From Pseudomonadales bacterium (GTDB taxonomy: Bacteria > Pseudomonadota > Gammaproteobacteria > Pseudomonadales > Azotimanducaceae), in NCBI GenBank assembly GCA_007128525.1, contig SKXG01000200.1, positions 1 through 5,301 on the forward strand: a stretch of DNA of 5,301 nt, given 5' to 3'. The translations under genes and the position numbers were made by a program. Positions 1 through 5,301 of this stretch are shown piece after piece. Numbering within the stretch: the first letter of the stretch is position 1; the number at the start of each line of letters is the position of its first letter. The notes below the pieces were generated by a model. It was not told where the DNA came from, ran no database searches, and saw only the letters and a program-made list of their open reading frames with translations.

Positions 1-566
1 GCCTTGGTGGAGTCTACGATGTCGCGTCGGCCGTCATACCAATAGTCCATGGTCACGCCGAAACGACGTGCAGTCGCCGGGATCAGCTGCCACAGGCCGG
101 CGGCACCACCATGGGAGAATGCGTAAGGGTCGAGGGCGCTTTCGACAAAGGGCAGCAGGGCGACTTCCATCGGGAGCCCCCTATCGGCGACCTGCTCAAG
201 CACGAACGGCAGGTAGGCGCTGATTCGCTCTTCCAGGTGGAACAGCAGTACCGGATGGCTGAGGTAGGCGTCGAGCTGGGCCTGAACCCTGGGATTGTCC
301 CGCTGATCGCCCAGCACGAATCCCCGGCGCATTTGACTCCAGACGTCATTGGGAACGGGTTCTGCCAGTGCTGGCAAAGGCTGCAGCAGGCTCGGCTCGA
401 GCAGCAGGCGTATGGGTCTGCTGGTATCGGGCGGCCTGGCCATGTCAGGTACACTGGCATGGTCGGCGGGCTCTGCGTCTGGATCAGACCAGGGCAGATG
501 CGCGCAGGACGCGAGCAGTATGCTGCAGCAGACGGCAACGGGCGCAAATCGGCGCTGAATTGACAT
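1..566 (-). CDS. mltD: Membrane-bound lytic murein transglycosylase D, N-terminal part (cut by left edge)
   Basis: This gene encodes an outer-membrane lipoprotein that would cleave the MurNAc-GlcNAc bond of peptidoglycan with formation of a 1,6-anhydro product. Reading leftward from the ATG at 566, 188 codons stay open to the window edge. Residues 1-21 form a lipoprotein signal: basic start MSIQRR, a hydrophobic stretch, and the lipobox LASC with Cys21 as the lipidation site. Residues 22-75 are a proline-rich linker. The SLT (family 1 transglycosylase) domain begins after about residue 95 and shows VESALDPYA, with Glu142 as the likely catalytic acid, followed by GAAGLWQLIPATARRFG and WYDGRRDIV, which are typical of MltD. 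The rest of the catalytic domain and the expected C-terminal LysM repeats lie outside the window. The ribosome site is modest: AGAGG about 13 bases upstream. A TTG 12 bases upstream is in frame but sits almost on that site. The gene is divergent from the methyltransferase gene. Confidence 0.93.
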   Translation of the reverse strand, partial: MSIQRRFAPVAVCCSILLASCAHLPWSDPDAEPADHASVPDMARPPDTSRPIRLLLEPSLLQPLPALAEPVPNDVWSQMRRGFVLGDQRDNPRVQAQLDAYLSHPVLLFHLEERISAYLPFVLEQVADRGLPMEVALLPFVESALDPYAFSHGGAAGLWQLIPATARRFGVTMDYWYDGRRDIVDSTK

Positions 567-579
567 TGTTGCGGTCAAT
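559..579. repeat. Inverted repeat ATTGAC-N9-GTCAAT at the divergent promoter
   Basis: Arms ATTGAC (559-564) and GTCAAT (574-579) are perfect complements separated by nine bases. The dyad covers the predicted -35 box of the rightward promoter and the mltD start codon, so a dimeric regulator bound here could affect both directions. Six-base arms can occur by chance and I do not recognise a known operator, so the role is inferred from position only. Confidence 0.35.
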
Positions 580-589
580 CCTCTGTAAC
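560..589 (+). promoter_or_regulatory. Predicted sigma-70 promoter for the methyltransferase-rnhA-dnaQ genes
   Basis: A perfect -35 hexamer TTGACA lies at 560-565, followed after 18 bases by TGTAAC at 584-589, which matches the -10 consensus at 4 of 6 positions. Transcription would start near 596, leaving about 80 bases of leader before the preferred GTG at 676. The -35 box overlaps the start codon of the divergent mltD (complement of 564-566). This is a prediction from consensus only; no alternative of similar quality is visible in the 110-base gap. I could not find a convincing leftward promoter for mltD. Confidence 0.5.
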
Positions 590-664
590 TGCAAAATGCG
601 GGAAATGGAATCTGTCTGACTGTGCGCAACTTAAGCGGAATTTGCAACGGTCGACAAGCTGCTC

Positions 665-670
665 AGGTGG
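665..670 (+). promoter_or_regulatory. Ribosome binding site deciding the methyltransferase start
   Basis: AGGTGG lies five bases before the GTG at 676. The upstream in-frame GTG at 622 has only a weak GGAA-type site about 11 bases away. Together with the protein N-terminus expected for the family, this favours 676 as the start. Confidence 0.6.
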
Positions 671-675
671 AAACT

Positions 676-1449
676 GTGACGAAGGACTTTGCAGGCTGGT
701 TCGACAGTCCTCTGGGCAAACTGGTGCTGGCAAGAGAGACTGAGCAGTTGCTGCGCAGCTCGCGGCGATTTCACGGCGATACGCTGTTGTGGCTTGGTCC
801 GGTCAATGTCGAGGGGCTTAGCCTGGATCGCTGCATGGTGCGCCACCGAATATTCGGCAGCCTGCGGTCTGAGGCACTGCAGTCGTCAACGGGCAACGAT
901 TTCGCGGCGCATGCCAGCGTCTATCTGGGCGAGCCCGACAGTCTGCCATTTCCCAATAGCAGTATTGATGCTTTGGTGCTGCATCACGCGCTTGAGTCTG
1001 TGAATGATCCAAGAGCAGCGATTCGTGAAGTGGGGCGGGTGTTGCGACCCGGTGGCTGCCTGGTGTTTTGTGGCATCAATCCGTTCAGCCTGTTTGGTCT
1101 GCGCTGTCTGTTGGCACGCTGGCGGAGCAGCAGTTTTTCCGAGTTGCATCCCGTCAGTCCGCTCCGTTTGCTCGACTGGCTTGCTGTGCTGGGGTTCGAG
1201 CTTGATGAGGCCGTTCAGTATCTGATGTTCCGGGCACCTTTGGACAATAACGGGGGCGAATACCCCAAGTGGCAGCCGATTGCGGAGCGGCTGGAAAACT
1301 GGCGCTTTCCGCTCGGTGGTATCTATATGGTAATGGCGCGCAAGGCAGTTGTCGGTATGACTGAGGTAGGCTCGGGTCGTAAGATCAGTGTCCCCGGCGG
1401 CCTGCAGACGGTTCCGATGCCCCGGCCGAGCACCCGGCAGGGTTCCTGA
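676..1449 (+). CDS. YafS-type class I SAM-dependent methyltransferase
   Basis: The product is a 257-residue predicted SAM-dependent methyltransferase of the methyltransferase-11 type. Its substrate is not established from sequence. The start is taken at GTG 676, because the protein then opens with [17 protein letters not shown], as the YafS-like family does, and a good ribosome site precedes it. A start at GTG 622 would add 18 residues of unlike character. Visible features are a Rossmann-like first strand [12 protein letters not shown] (residues 37-48) with a degenerate glycine motif, the acidic or polar region [18 protein letters not shown] (90-107), and the post-motif helix and strand [15 protein letters not shown] (117-131), followed by [11 protein letters not shown]. 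The C-terminal 30 residues are basic, proline-containing and probably flexible. It sits five bases before rnhA, the same neighbour it has in pseudomonads and enterics. That linkage is conserved but has no known mechanistic reason. Confidence 0.85.
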   Translation: MTKDFAGWFDSPLGKLVLARETEQLLRSSRRFHGDTLLWLGPVNVEGLSLDRCMVRHRIFGSLRSEALQSSTGNDFAAHASVYLGEPDSLPFPNSSIDALVLHHALESVNDPRAAIREVGRVLRPGGCLVFCGINPFSLFGLRCLLARWRSSSFSELHPVSPLRLLDWLAVLGFELDEAVQYLMFRAPLDNNGGEYPKWQPIAERLENWRFPLGGIYMVMARKAVVGMTEVGSGRKISVPGGLQTVPMPRPSTRQGS

Positions 1450-1454
1450 TAGCG

Positions 1455-1892
1455 ATGGATGTTGAAATTTATACCGACGGTGCCTGCCGTGGCAATCCGG
1501 GACCGGGAGGTTGGGCGGCACTGCTGCGTTTTGGTGAGCGTGAAAAGCTGTTGAATGGCTTTGATCCAGATACCACCAACAATCGGATGGAGTTGCAGGC
1601 CGCTATTGAAGGGTTGAATGCGCTGAAGCGGCCCTGTCGTGTGCGGCTGACGACGGATTCCGAGTATGTCCGTCAGGGTGTAACGCAGTGGTTGCCACGC
1701 TGGAAAGCAAACGGCTGGCGAACGTCGCAAAAAAAGCCCGTCAAGAATCAGGCACTTTGGCAGGCACTGGATGCGCTGGTACAGAAGCATGAGGTACAGT
1801 GGCACTGGGTCAAGGGTCACAGTGGCCATCCGGAAAATGAACGCGTCGATCAGGCCGCTAACGACGCCATTGATGCGGCATTGGGAGTTTGA
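1455..1892 (+). CDS. rnhA: Ribonuclease HI
   Basis: This cytoplasmic endonuclease cleaves the RNA strand of RNA-DNA hybrids, removing R-loops and helping to clear primers. The 145-residue product is close to the 155 of E. coli and shows the whole active site: Asp8 in [16 protein letters not shown], Glu46 in [11 protein letters not shown], Asp68 in LTTDSEY, His122 in [12 protein letters not shown] and Asp132 in ERVDQAAN. These all sit two residues earlier than E. coli D10, E48, D70, H124 and D134. The basic handle region (residues 81-98, rich in Trp, Lys and Arg) is present. The start lies five bases after the methyltransferase stop, and the only ribosome site is a distant AGGG 12 bases away, so translational coupling is likely. 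The 3' end carries the dnaQ ribosome site. An A AAA AAG heptamer occurs in frame at codons 92-94. Confidence 0.98.
   Translation: MDVEIYTDGACRGNPGPGGWAALLRFGEREKLLNGFDPDTTNNRMELQAAIEGLNALKRPCRVRLTTDSEYVRQGVTQWLPRWKANGWRTSQKKPVKNQALWQALDALVQKHEVQWHWVKGHSGHPENERVDQAANDAIDAALGV
1883..1887 (+). promoter_or_regulatory. dnaQ ribosome binding site inside the end of rnhA
   Basis: GGGAG lies five bases before the dnaQ ATG at 1893 and is part of the last codons of rnhA. The rnhA stop TGA (1890-1892) directly abuts the dnaQ ATG. Ribosomes ending rnhA are therefore placed over the dnaQ start, which points to coupled translation. Confidence 0.65.
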
Positions 1893-2630
1893 ATGCGGCA
1901 AGTCGTACTGGATACGGAAACAACCGGTCTGGAAACCTCTCAGGGGCACCGAATCATTGAGATTGGCGCCGTCGAGGTGGTCAACAGGCGCCTTACCGGG
2001 CGACACTTTCACCAGTACATCAATCCGGAGCGAGACATCGACGAAGGTGCACAGGCGGTGCATGGCATCACCGCTGACTTTCTGGCGGACAAGCCGAAGT
2101 TCGTGGACATTGCAGATGACTTTGTCCAGTTTATTGAAGACTCAGAGCTGGTTATTCATAACGCGGCCTTCGATGTCGGCTTTTTGAACTTTGAGTTGAA
2201 GCTGCTCAAACCGGCGCGTCCCATGATCGAGGATCTGTGTACGGTGCTCGACTCGCTGCTCCTTGCGCGACGCAAGCATCCCGGTCAGAAAAACAGCCTG
2301 GATGCCTTGTGTCGACGTTATGGCATCGACAACAGCGATCGAACATTGCACGGCGCCTTGCTGGATGCGGAGATTCTGGCTGATGTCTATCTGGCCATGA
2401 CCGGTGGTCAGACCCTGATGTTCATGGGTGAGCAGGAAGCCAATGACAAGCAGCAGAGTGACCAGACCGCAGCGCTGGAACTGAATGTCAGCAATCTCAA
2501 GCTGCGTGTGTTACAAGCCAGCCCGTCAGAGCTGGCGGCGCACGAGGCACAGCTTGACGCACTGGATCAGGCGGGTGAACAGGGCAGTCTTTGGCGCAGG
2601 CTCTCAACCGCTGGCGAGTCCCAGCCTTGA
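1893..2630 (+). CDS. dnaQ: DNA polymerase III epsilon subunit, 3'-5' proofreading exonuclease
   Basis: This is the proofreading subunit of the replicative polymerase core, expected to bind the alpha and theta (if present) subunits. The 245-residue protein matches the usual length (E. coli 243). The DEDDh exonuclease motifs are all seen: Exo I with Asp7 and Glu9 in VLDTETTGLE, Exo II with Asp94 in VIHNAAFDVGFLNFE, and Exo III with His153 and Asp158 in LHGALLDAEILADVYL. HRIIEIGAVEV and QAVHGIT are further family signatures. After the exonuclease domain (about 1-172) comes QTLMF at 173-177, in the place of the weak clamp-binding motif of E. coli epsilon. A polar, Gln- and Ala-rich C-terminal segment follows and should contain the alpha-binding part. 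It is translated directly after rnhA with no gap, unlike the divergent rnhA/dnaQ pair of E. coli. It is an epsilon subunit rather than an RNase T or a DnaQ-like orphan, judging by length, C-terminal tail and gene context. Confidence 0.97.
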   Translation: MRQVVLDTETTGLETSQGHRIIEIGAVEVVNRRLTGRHFHQYINPERDIDEGAQAVHGITADFLADKPKFVDIADDFVQFIEDSELVIHNAAFDVGFLNFELKLLKPARPMIEDLCTVLDSLLLARRKHPGQKNSLDALCRRYGIDNSDRTLHGALLDAEILADVYLAMTGGQTLMFMGEQEANDKQQSDQTAALELNVSNLKLRVLQASPSELAAHEAQLDALDQAGEQGSLWRRLSTAGESQP

Positions 2631-2653
2631 CTACAGATTTACACTTCATGATT

Positions 2654-2661
2654 GGGAGGAG
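2654..2661 (+). promoter_or_regulatory. Strong ribosome binding site of nudC
   Basis: GGGAGGAG lies five bases before ATG 2667, a near-perfect anti-Shine-Dalgarno match. It rules out the upstream in-frame TTG at 2652, which would lie before the site itself. It is among the best such sites in the window. Confidence 0.75.
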
Positions 2662-2666
2662 CAGCT

Positions 2667-3509
2667 ATGTGGCCGGTGGACCGTGATGACTTCGAGTCAC
2701 TGGTGCGACCGCATCCGGATGACAGCGACGACGACGCCTGGTACTTCGTGTTCATTGGCAAGGAGTTGCTCAGTTCGTCTGAGGCGGGCGCACCCCGGCC
2801 ATTGAACGCGGACGAGTTTCGGTGGCTGGATGTTGAAGTGCAGCACCAGATGTATCTGGGACGCTATCAACGCCGATCCTGCTATGTGGTGATAGGCAGC
2901 GGACGCACCGAACAGGGCTATGCCCAGGTAGGTTTGCGAGCCTGGCTGGGACGGGTCGCGCCATCAATGTTCTATCTCGCAGGGCGTGCGCTGCAGATTG
3001 CCGACTGGCACCGGGATCACCGCTATTGTGGCCGCTGTGGCAGCGCCATGAGCGACCATGAGAAGGACCGCGCGAAAGTCTGTCCCGATTGTGGGTTGGT
3101 CAATTACCCGAAGCTGTCCCCGAGTGTCATTGTGCTGATTCGGCGTGGCGAAGAGTTTCTGCTGGCGCGCAACGCCAACTGGCCTCAGGGCATGTTCAGC
3201 ACGCTGGCTGGATTTGTCGAGCCCGGAGAGTCCATCGAGCAGACTGTGCATCGAGAGGTGCTGGAGGAAGTCGGCATTCGAGTCGGGAACCTGCGTTACA
3301 AAGGAAGCCAGTCCTGGCCCTTCCCGAACTCACTGATGCTCGGCTTCTTTGCTGACTATGAAAGCGGCGACATCGTCTGCCAGGACGAGGAAATCTCCGA
3401 AGCCGACTGGTTCCACTATCAGGCGTTGCCGAATATTCCCGGCGGTGCAGCCATTTCCCGCTGGCTTATTGATGATGGTATCGCCGAGCTTGAAGCAGGC
3501 GGGTCATGA
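2667..3509 (+). CDS. nudC: NADH pyrophosphatase / NAD-capped RNA hydrolase, Nudix family
   Basis: The enzyme hydrolyses NAD(H) to NMN(H) and AMP and, in its studied relatives, removes the 5' NAD cap from RNA. The 280-residue protein has an N-terminal NudC-type domain (about 1-115, with an acidic run at 18-23), then a zinc ribbon with Cys121, Cys124, Cys139 and Cys142 (YCGRCG...VCPDCG). The Nudix domain contains a complete Nudix box at residues 182-204, beginning GFVEPGE and ending REVLEEVGI, with Arg196, Glu197, Glu200 and Glu201 as metal-binding or catalytic residues. The NADH-type signature follows at 214-222 as SQSWPFPNS, where the family usually reads SQPWPFP. The start at ATG 2667 is fixed by the strong ribosome site. 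The gene follows dnaQ after 36 bases with no terminator, and its stop overlaps the start of a possible mini-ORF. Confidence 0.95.
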   Translation: MWPVDRDDFESLVRPHPDDSDDDAWYFVFIGKELLSSSEAGAPRPLNADEFRWLDVEVQHQMYLGRYQRRSCYVVIGSGRTEQGYAQVGLRAWLGRVAPSMFYLAGRALQIADWHRDHRYCGRCGSAMSDHEKDRAKVCPDCGLVNYPKLSPSVIVLIRRGEEFLLARNANWPQGMFSTLAGFVEPGESIEQTVHREVLEEVGIRVGNLRYKGSQSWPFPNSLMLGFFADYESGDIVCQDEEISEADWFHYQALPNIPGGAAISRWLIDDGIAELEAGGS

Positions 3510-3559
3510 GTTCAAACGACAGCGGCGCAACAGACGCTGACTGTGGAGTGGTTGCATAA
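3506..3559 (+). CDS. Possible 17-codon ORF bridging nudC and sohB
   Basis: The frame encodes MSSNDSGATDADCGVVA. Its ATG overlaps the nudC stop as ATGA (3506-3509), and its TAA overlaps the sohB start as TAATG (3557-3561). An AGGCGGG (3497-3503) precedes the start, although only two bases remain between its end and the ATG (six if AGG alone is counted). No signal, membrane segment or known motif is visible. It may serve only to carry ribosomes from nudC to sohB, or it may be a chance frame in a 49-base gap. I do not recognise a family and do not assign a function. Confidence 0.3.
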   Translation: MSSNDSGATDADCGVVA

Positions 3560-4572
3560 TGGAATATCTATACGAGTATCTGGTCTTTCTGGCCAAGGCG
3601 ACAACCATTCTGGTTGTCGTATTCTTTGTGGTGTCGCTGGTGGCCAGTCTGAGCATGCGTCGCCAGCATGCGCCACGAGGTCACCTGCAGGTTCGCAAGC
3701 TCAATGACAGCTTCAAGGACATGAAGCAGGCTGTTCAGCAGATGCTACTTAGTGACCCGGAGCTGAAGAAGCAACACAAGCAGGAAGTGAAGCAGGAAAA
3801 GGCGCGGCGCAAAGGCAAGATCGTGGATGAGGAGCCCAGACGCAGAATCTTCGTATTGAACTTTGATGGTGACATCAGTGCGTCTGAAGCGGAGCATTTG
3901 CGACACGAAGTCAGCGCCATCGTGAGTGCCGCAGGAGAGAATGACGAGGTGCTGGTCAAGGTTGAGAGCCTGGGTGGCATGGTGCATACGTATGGCTTTG
4001 CTGCCTCGCAGCTGGCCCGGATACGGGCCAAGGGCATTCCGCTGACAACGGCAATCGACAAGGTTGCCGCGAGTGGCGGCTACATGATGGCGGTTGTCGC
4101 TGACCGAATCCTGGCCGCGCCTTTTGCGCTGGTCGGTTCTATTGGCGTGGTCGCGCAGATTCCCAACGTACACCGGTTGTTGAAAAAGCATGATGTCGAT
4201 GTCGAGGTGCTGACGGCGGGGCAGTACAAGCGCACACTGACCATCTTTGGTGAGAATACCGACGAAGGTCGCCGCAAGTTCATTGAGGAGCTTGAAGATG
4301 TGCATGCCCTGTTTCAGGAGTTTATCCGGGACAATCGACCGAACCTGGATGTTGAGCGTGTGGCGACGGGTGAGGCCTGGTATGGTCGTCGCGCCGTTGA
4401 CCTTGGCCTGGTTGATGAGCTGATGACAAGTGACGAGTATCTGCTTCAGTCAGCCGATCAGGCCGACTTGCTTGAGGTCAAGTGGGTCGAGCACAAGCGC
4501 CCAATTGAGCGCATGATGGCGCAGGCGACGGCAGGGCTGTCCCGAATGCGTCGTGTTTTGTTTGGGCAATAA
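3559..4572 (+). CDS. sohB: SohB-type inner-membrane serine peptidase (S49 family)
   Basis: This is a predicted membrane-anchored peptidase of the signal peptide peptidase A group. In E. coli, sohB was found as a multicopy suppressor of loss of the DegP protease, suggesting a part in periplasmic protein quality control. The 337-residue product (E. coli 349) begins MEYLYEYLVFLAK with a transmembrane anchor at about residues 8-32. A highly charged, probably helical linker follows at 50-95, rich in Lys, Glu and Gln. The S49 domain starts at RRIFVLNFDGDI. The Lys-Ser dyad is present: Ser172 in KVAASGGYMMA and Lys224 in TAGQYKRTLTIFGENT. VGSIGVVAQIPN (192-203) and the C-terminal GEAWYGRRAVDLGLVDEL are family signatures. 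The start overlaps the preceding mini-ORF stop and has GGAGTGG seven bases upstream. The catalytic domain is expected to face the periplasm. Confidence 0.95.
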   Translation: MEYLYEYLVFLAKATTILVVVFFVVSLVASLSMRRQHAPRGHLQVRKLNDSFKDMKQAVQQMLLSDPELKKQHKQEVKQEKARRKGKIVDEEPRRRIFVLNFDGDISASEAEHLRHEVSAIVSAAGENDEVLVKVESLGGMVHTYGFAASQLARIRAKGIPLTTAIDKVAASGGYMMAVVADRILAAPFALVGSIGVVAQIPNVHRLLKKHDVDVEVLTAGQYKRTLTIFGENTDEGRRKFIEELEDVHALFQEFIRDNRPNLDVERVATGEAWYGRRAVDLGLVDELMTSDEYLLQSADQADLLEVKWVEHKRPIERMMAQATAGLSRMRRVLFGQ

Positions 4573-4595
4573 TTTGGTTTTGCACAGCGTTTAGA

Positions 4596-4603
4596 GAGGG
4601 GGG
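4596..4603 (+). promoter_or_regulatory. Ribosome binding site of the acuI-like gene
   Basis: GAGG (4596-4599) extends into a run of six G (4598-4603), ending four bases before ATG 4608; GAGG itself is eight bases away. No promoter or terminator is evident in the 35-base gap after sohB, so readthrough from sohB is plausible. Confidence 0.6.
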
Positions 4604-4607
4604 TGTT

Positions 4608-5301
4608 ATGTCAGCGTTTCGAGCCTTGCAGGTCAGCAAGTCTGAAGATGGGCGCTTCAGTCAGGCTGTTGTTGAGCGGGACGTCAACGACTTGCCAGCA
4701 GGGGACTTGCTGATCGACGTGCACTATTCGTCGCTGAACTATAAGGACGCTCTGTCTGCCACCGGCAACCCGGGCGTAACGCGCAACTATCCCCATACAC
4801 CGGGCATCGACGCTGCCGGTGTCGTTGTTGAGTCCGCCAGCCCGCAGTTCAAGCCTGGCGATGAAGTCATCGTGATCGGCTTTGACCTGGGCATGAACAC
4901 ATCCGGGGGCTTCGCCCAGCGTGTCCGGGTTCCGGCAGGCTGGACGGTAGCCCGTCCTGAGGGGCTGAGTCTGCGGGAGAGCATGATATTGGGTACCGCA
5001 GGGTTTACGGCGGCGCTGTCGGTTCACAAGCTTGAAGCAGCTGGGATGACACCGGAATCCGGTCCTGTCCTGGTGACGGGCGCCACCGGTGGCGTCGGAT
5101 CGGTGGCAATCAAGTTGCTGGCGACGTTGGGGTACGAGGTTGCCGCCGTAACCGGGAAAACGGCGGAAAAGGGCTATCTGCGCAGTCTGGGTGCCAATGA
5201 AATATTGCCGCGAGAATCCCTGCAGGAAGGCACCAGCAGGCCCTTGCTGGCCGAGCGCTGGGGCGGCGTGGTCGATACGGTCGGTGGCGACATCCTGTTC
5301 A
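4608..5301 (+). CDS. acuI: AcuI/YhdH-type acrylyl-CoA reductase (NADPH), cut by right edge
   Basis: The product is a zinc-independent medium-chain dehydrogenase/reductase of the quinone-oxidoreductase type. AcuI/YhdH members reduce toxic acrylyl-CoA to propionyl-CoA with NADPH, and the name rests on family resemblance. The 231 codons present are about 70 percent of the usual length of roughly 325-330. The GroES-like N-terminal half shows the typical opening FRALQVSKSEDG, then SSLNYKDALSATGNPGVTRNYP (residues 41-62), HTPGIDAAGVV (63-73) and FKPGDEVIVIGFDLGMNTSG (81-100). The cofactor domain begins after GTAGFTAALSV (129-139), with the nucleotide-binding VTGATGGVGSVAIKLLA (156-172) and VTGKTAEKGYLRSLGA (181-196). 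WGGVVDTVGGD is the last recognisable motif before the cut. No zinc ligands of the alcohol dehydrogenase type are seen. An alternative reading is a general quinone oxidoreductase, which I consider less likely because of the SLNYKDALSATG and GFDLGM signatures. Confidence 0.9.
   Translation, partial: MSAFRALQVSKSEDGRFSQAVVERDVNDLPAGDLLIDVHYSSLNYKDALSATGNPGVTRNYPHTPGIDAAGVVVESASPQFKPGDEVIVIGFDLGMNTSGGFAQRVRVPAGWTVARPEGLSLRESMILGTAGFTAALSVHKLEAAGMTPESGPVLVTGATGGVGSVAIKLLATLGYEVAAVTGKTAEKGYLRSLGANEILPRESLQEGTSRPLLAERWGGVVDTVGGDILF

Noticed and set aside
111..563. Plus-strand open frames across the first 560 bases.
   Set aside because: The minus strand encodes an unmistakable lipoprotein signal and SLT domain of MltD there; the plus-strand frames are its shadows.
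622..675. Upstream GTG (622) start adding 18 residues to the methyltransferase.
   Set aside because: The extra residues do not fit the family's N-terminus, and the GTG at 676 has the better ribosome site. I cannot fully exclude it.
886..1521. Long open frame on the minus strand opposite the methyltransferase gene.
   Set aside because: It is a shadow of a plus-strand gene with clear family motifs; its translation shows no recognisable domain and has an unnatural composition.
1323..2063. Long minus-strand open frame (about 246 codons) across rnhA and dnaQ.
   Set aside because: It lies opposite two strongly conserved genes and shows no domain or convincing start site; long antisense frames are common in GC-rich coding DNA.
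2610..2625. Hairpin GCTGG-N6-CCAGC at the end of dnaQ, possible terminator.
   Set aside because: The stem is only five base pairs, lies inside the coding sequence and is not followed by a T run.
2627..2655. TTGACT just after dnaQ as a -35 box for a nudC promoter.
   Set aside because: No acceptable -10 lies 16-18 bases downstream, and transcription would start too close to the nudC ribosome site to include it.
4598..4603. Run of six G before the acuI-like gene as a phase-variation tract.
   Set aside because: It is short and fits as part of a purine-rich ribosome site; length change would alter spacing only slightly.

Overview
The window reads as ordinary housekeeping chromosome from a gammaproteobacterium, probably Pseudomonadales/Oceanospirillales-like. 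The basis is the moderately GC-rich coding sequence and the block of divergent mltD facing a small SAM-methyltransferase, rnhA and dnaQ in tandem. This arrangement resembles Pseudomonas; as I recall it, rnhA and dnaQ are divergent in Escherichia coli. Genus-level placement is inference. I see no mobile element, phage gene, CRISPR array, tRNA or rRNA, and base composition looks even throughout.

Layout: (1) positions 1-566, minus strand: the N-terminal 188 codons of a lipoprotein lytic transglycosylase (MltD), cut by the window edge. (2) 567-675: the divergent control region. It holds a perfect TTGACA -35 box for the rightward genes that overlaps the mltD start codon, and a 6-bp inverted repeat over the same place. 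(3) 676-2630: three tightly packed genes, a YafS-type methyltransferase, rnhA (RNase HI) and dnaQ (Pol III epsilon), with gaps of 5 and 0 bases. (4) 2667-3509: nudC (NADH pyrophosphatase / RNA deNADding Nudix enzyme) behind a very strong Shine-Dalgarno. (5) 3506-3559: a possible 17-codon ORF that overlaps nudC by ATGA and sohB by TAATG. (6) 3559-4572: sohB, a membrane-anchored S49 serine peptidase. (7) 4608-5301: the first 231 codons of an AcuI/YhdH-type acrylyl-CoA reductase, cut by the right edge.

Everything from 676 rightward is on the plus strand with gaps of at most 36 bases and no visible intrinsic terminator, so much of it may be co-transcribed. The functions are mixed: R-loop and primer RNA removal plus proofreading (rnhA, dnaQ), NAD-cap removal or NADH hydrolysis (nudC), envelope proteolysis (sohB) and detoxification of acrylyl-CoA (acuI). 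They do not form one obvious pathway.

I did not find an undescribed multi-gene system. The points most worth a second look are small: the mini-ORF bridging nudC and sohB, an in-frame A AAA AAG slippery heptamer inside rnhA, the operator-like dyad at the divergent promoter, the missing gloB between mltD and the methyltransferase gene, and a changed residue in the NudC signature motif.
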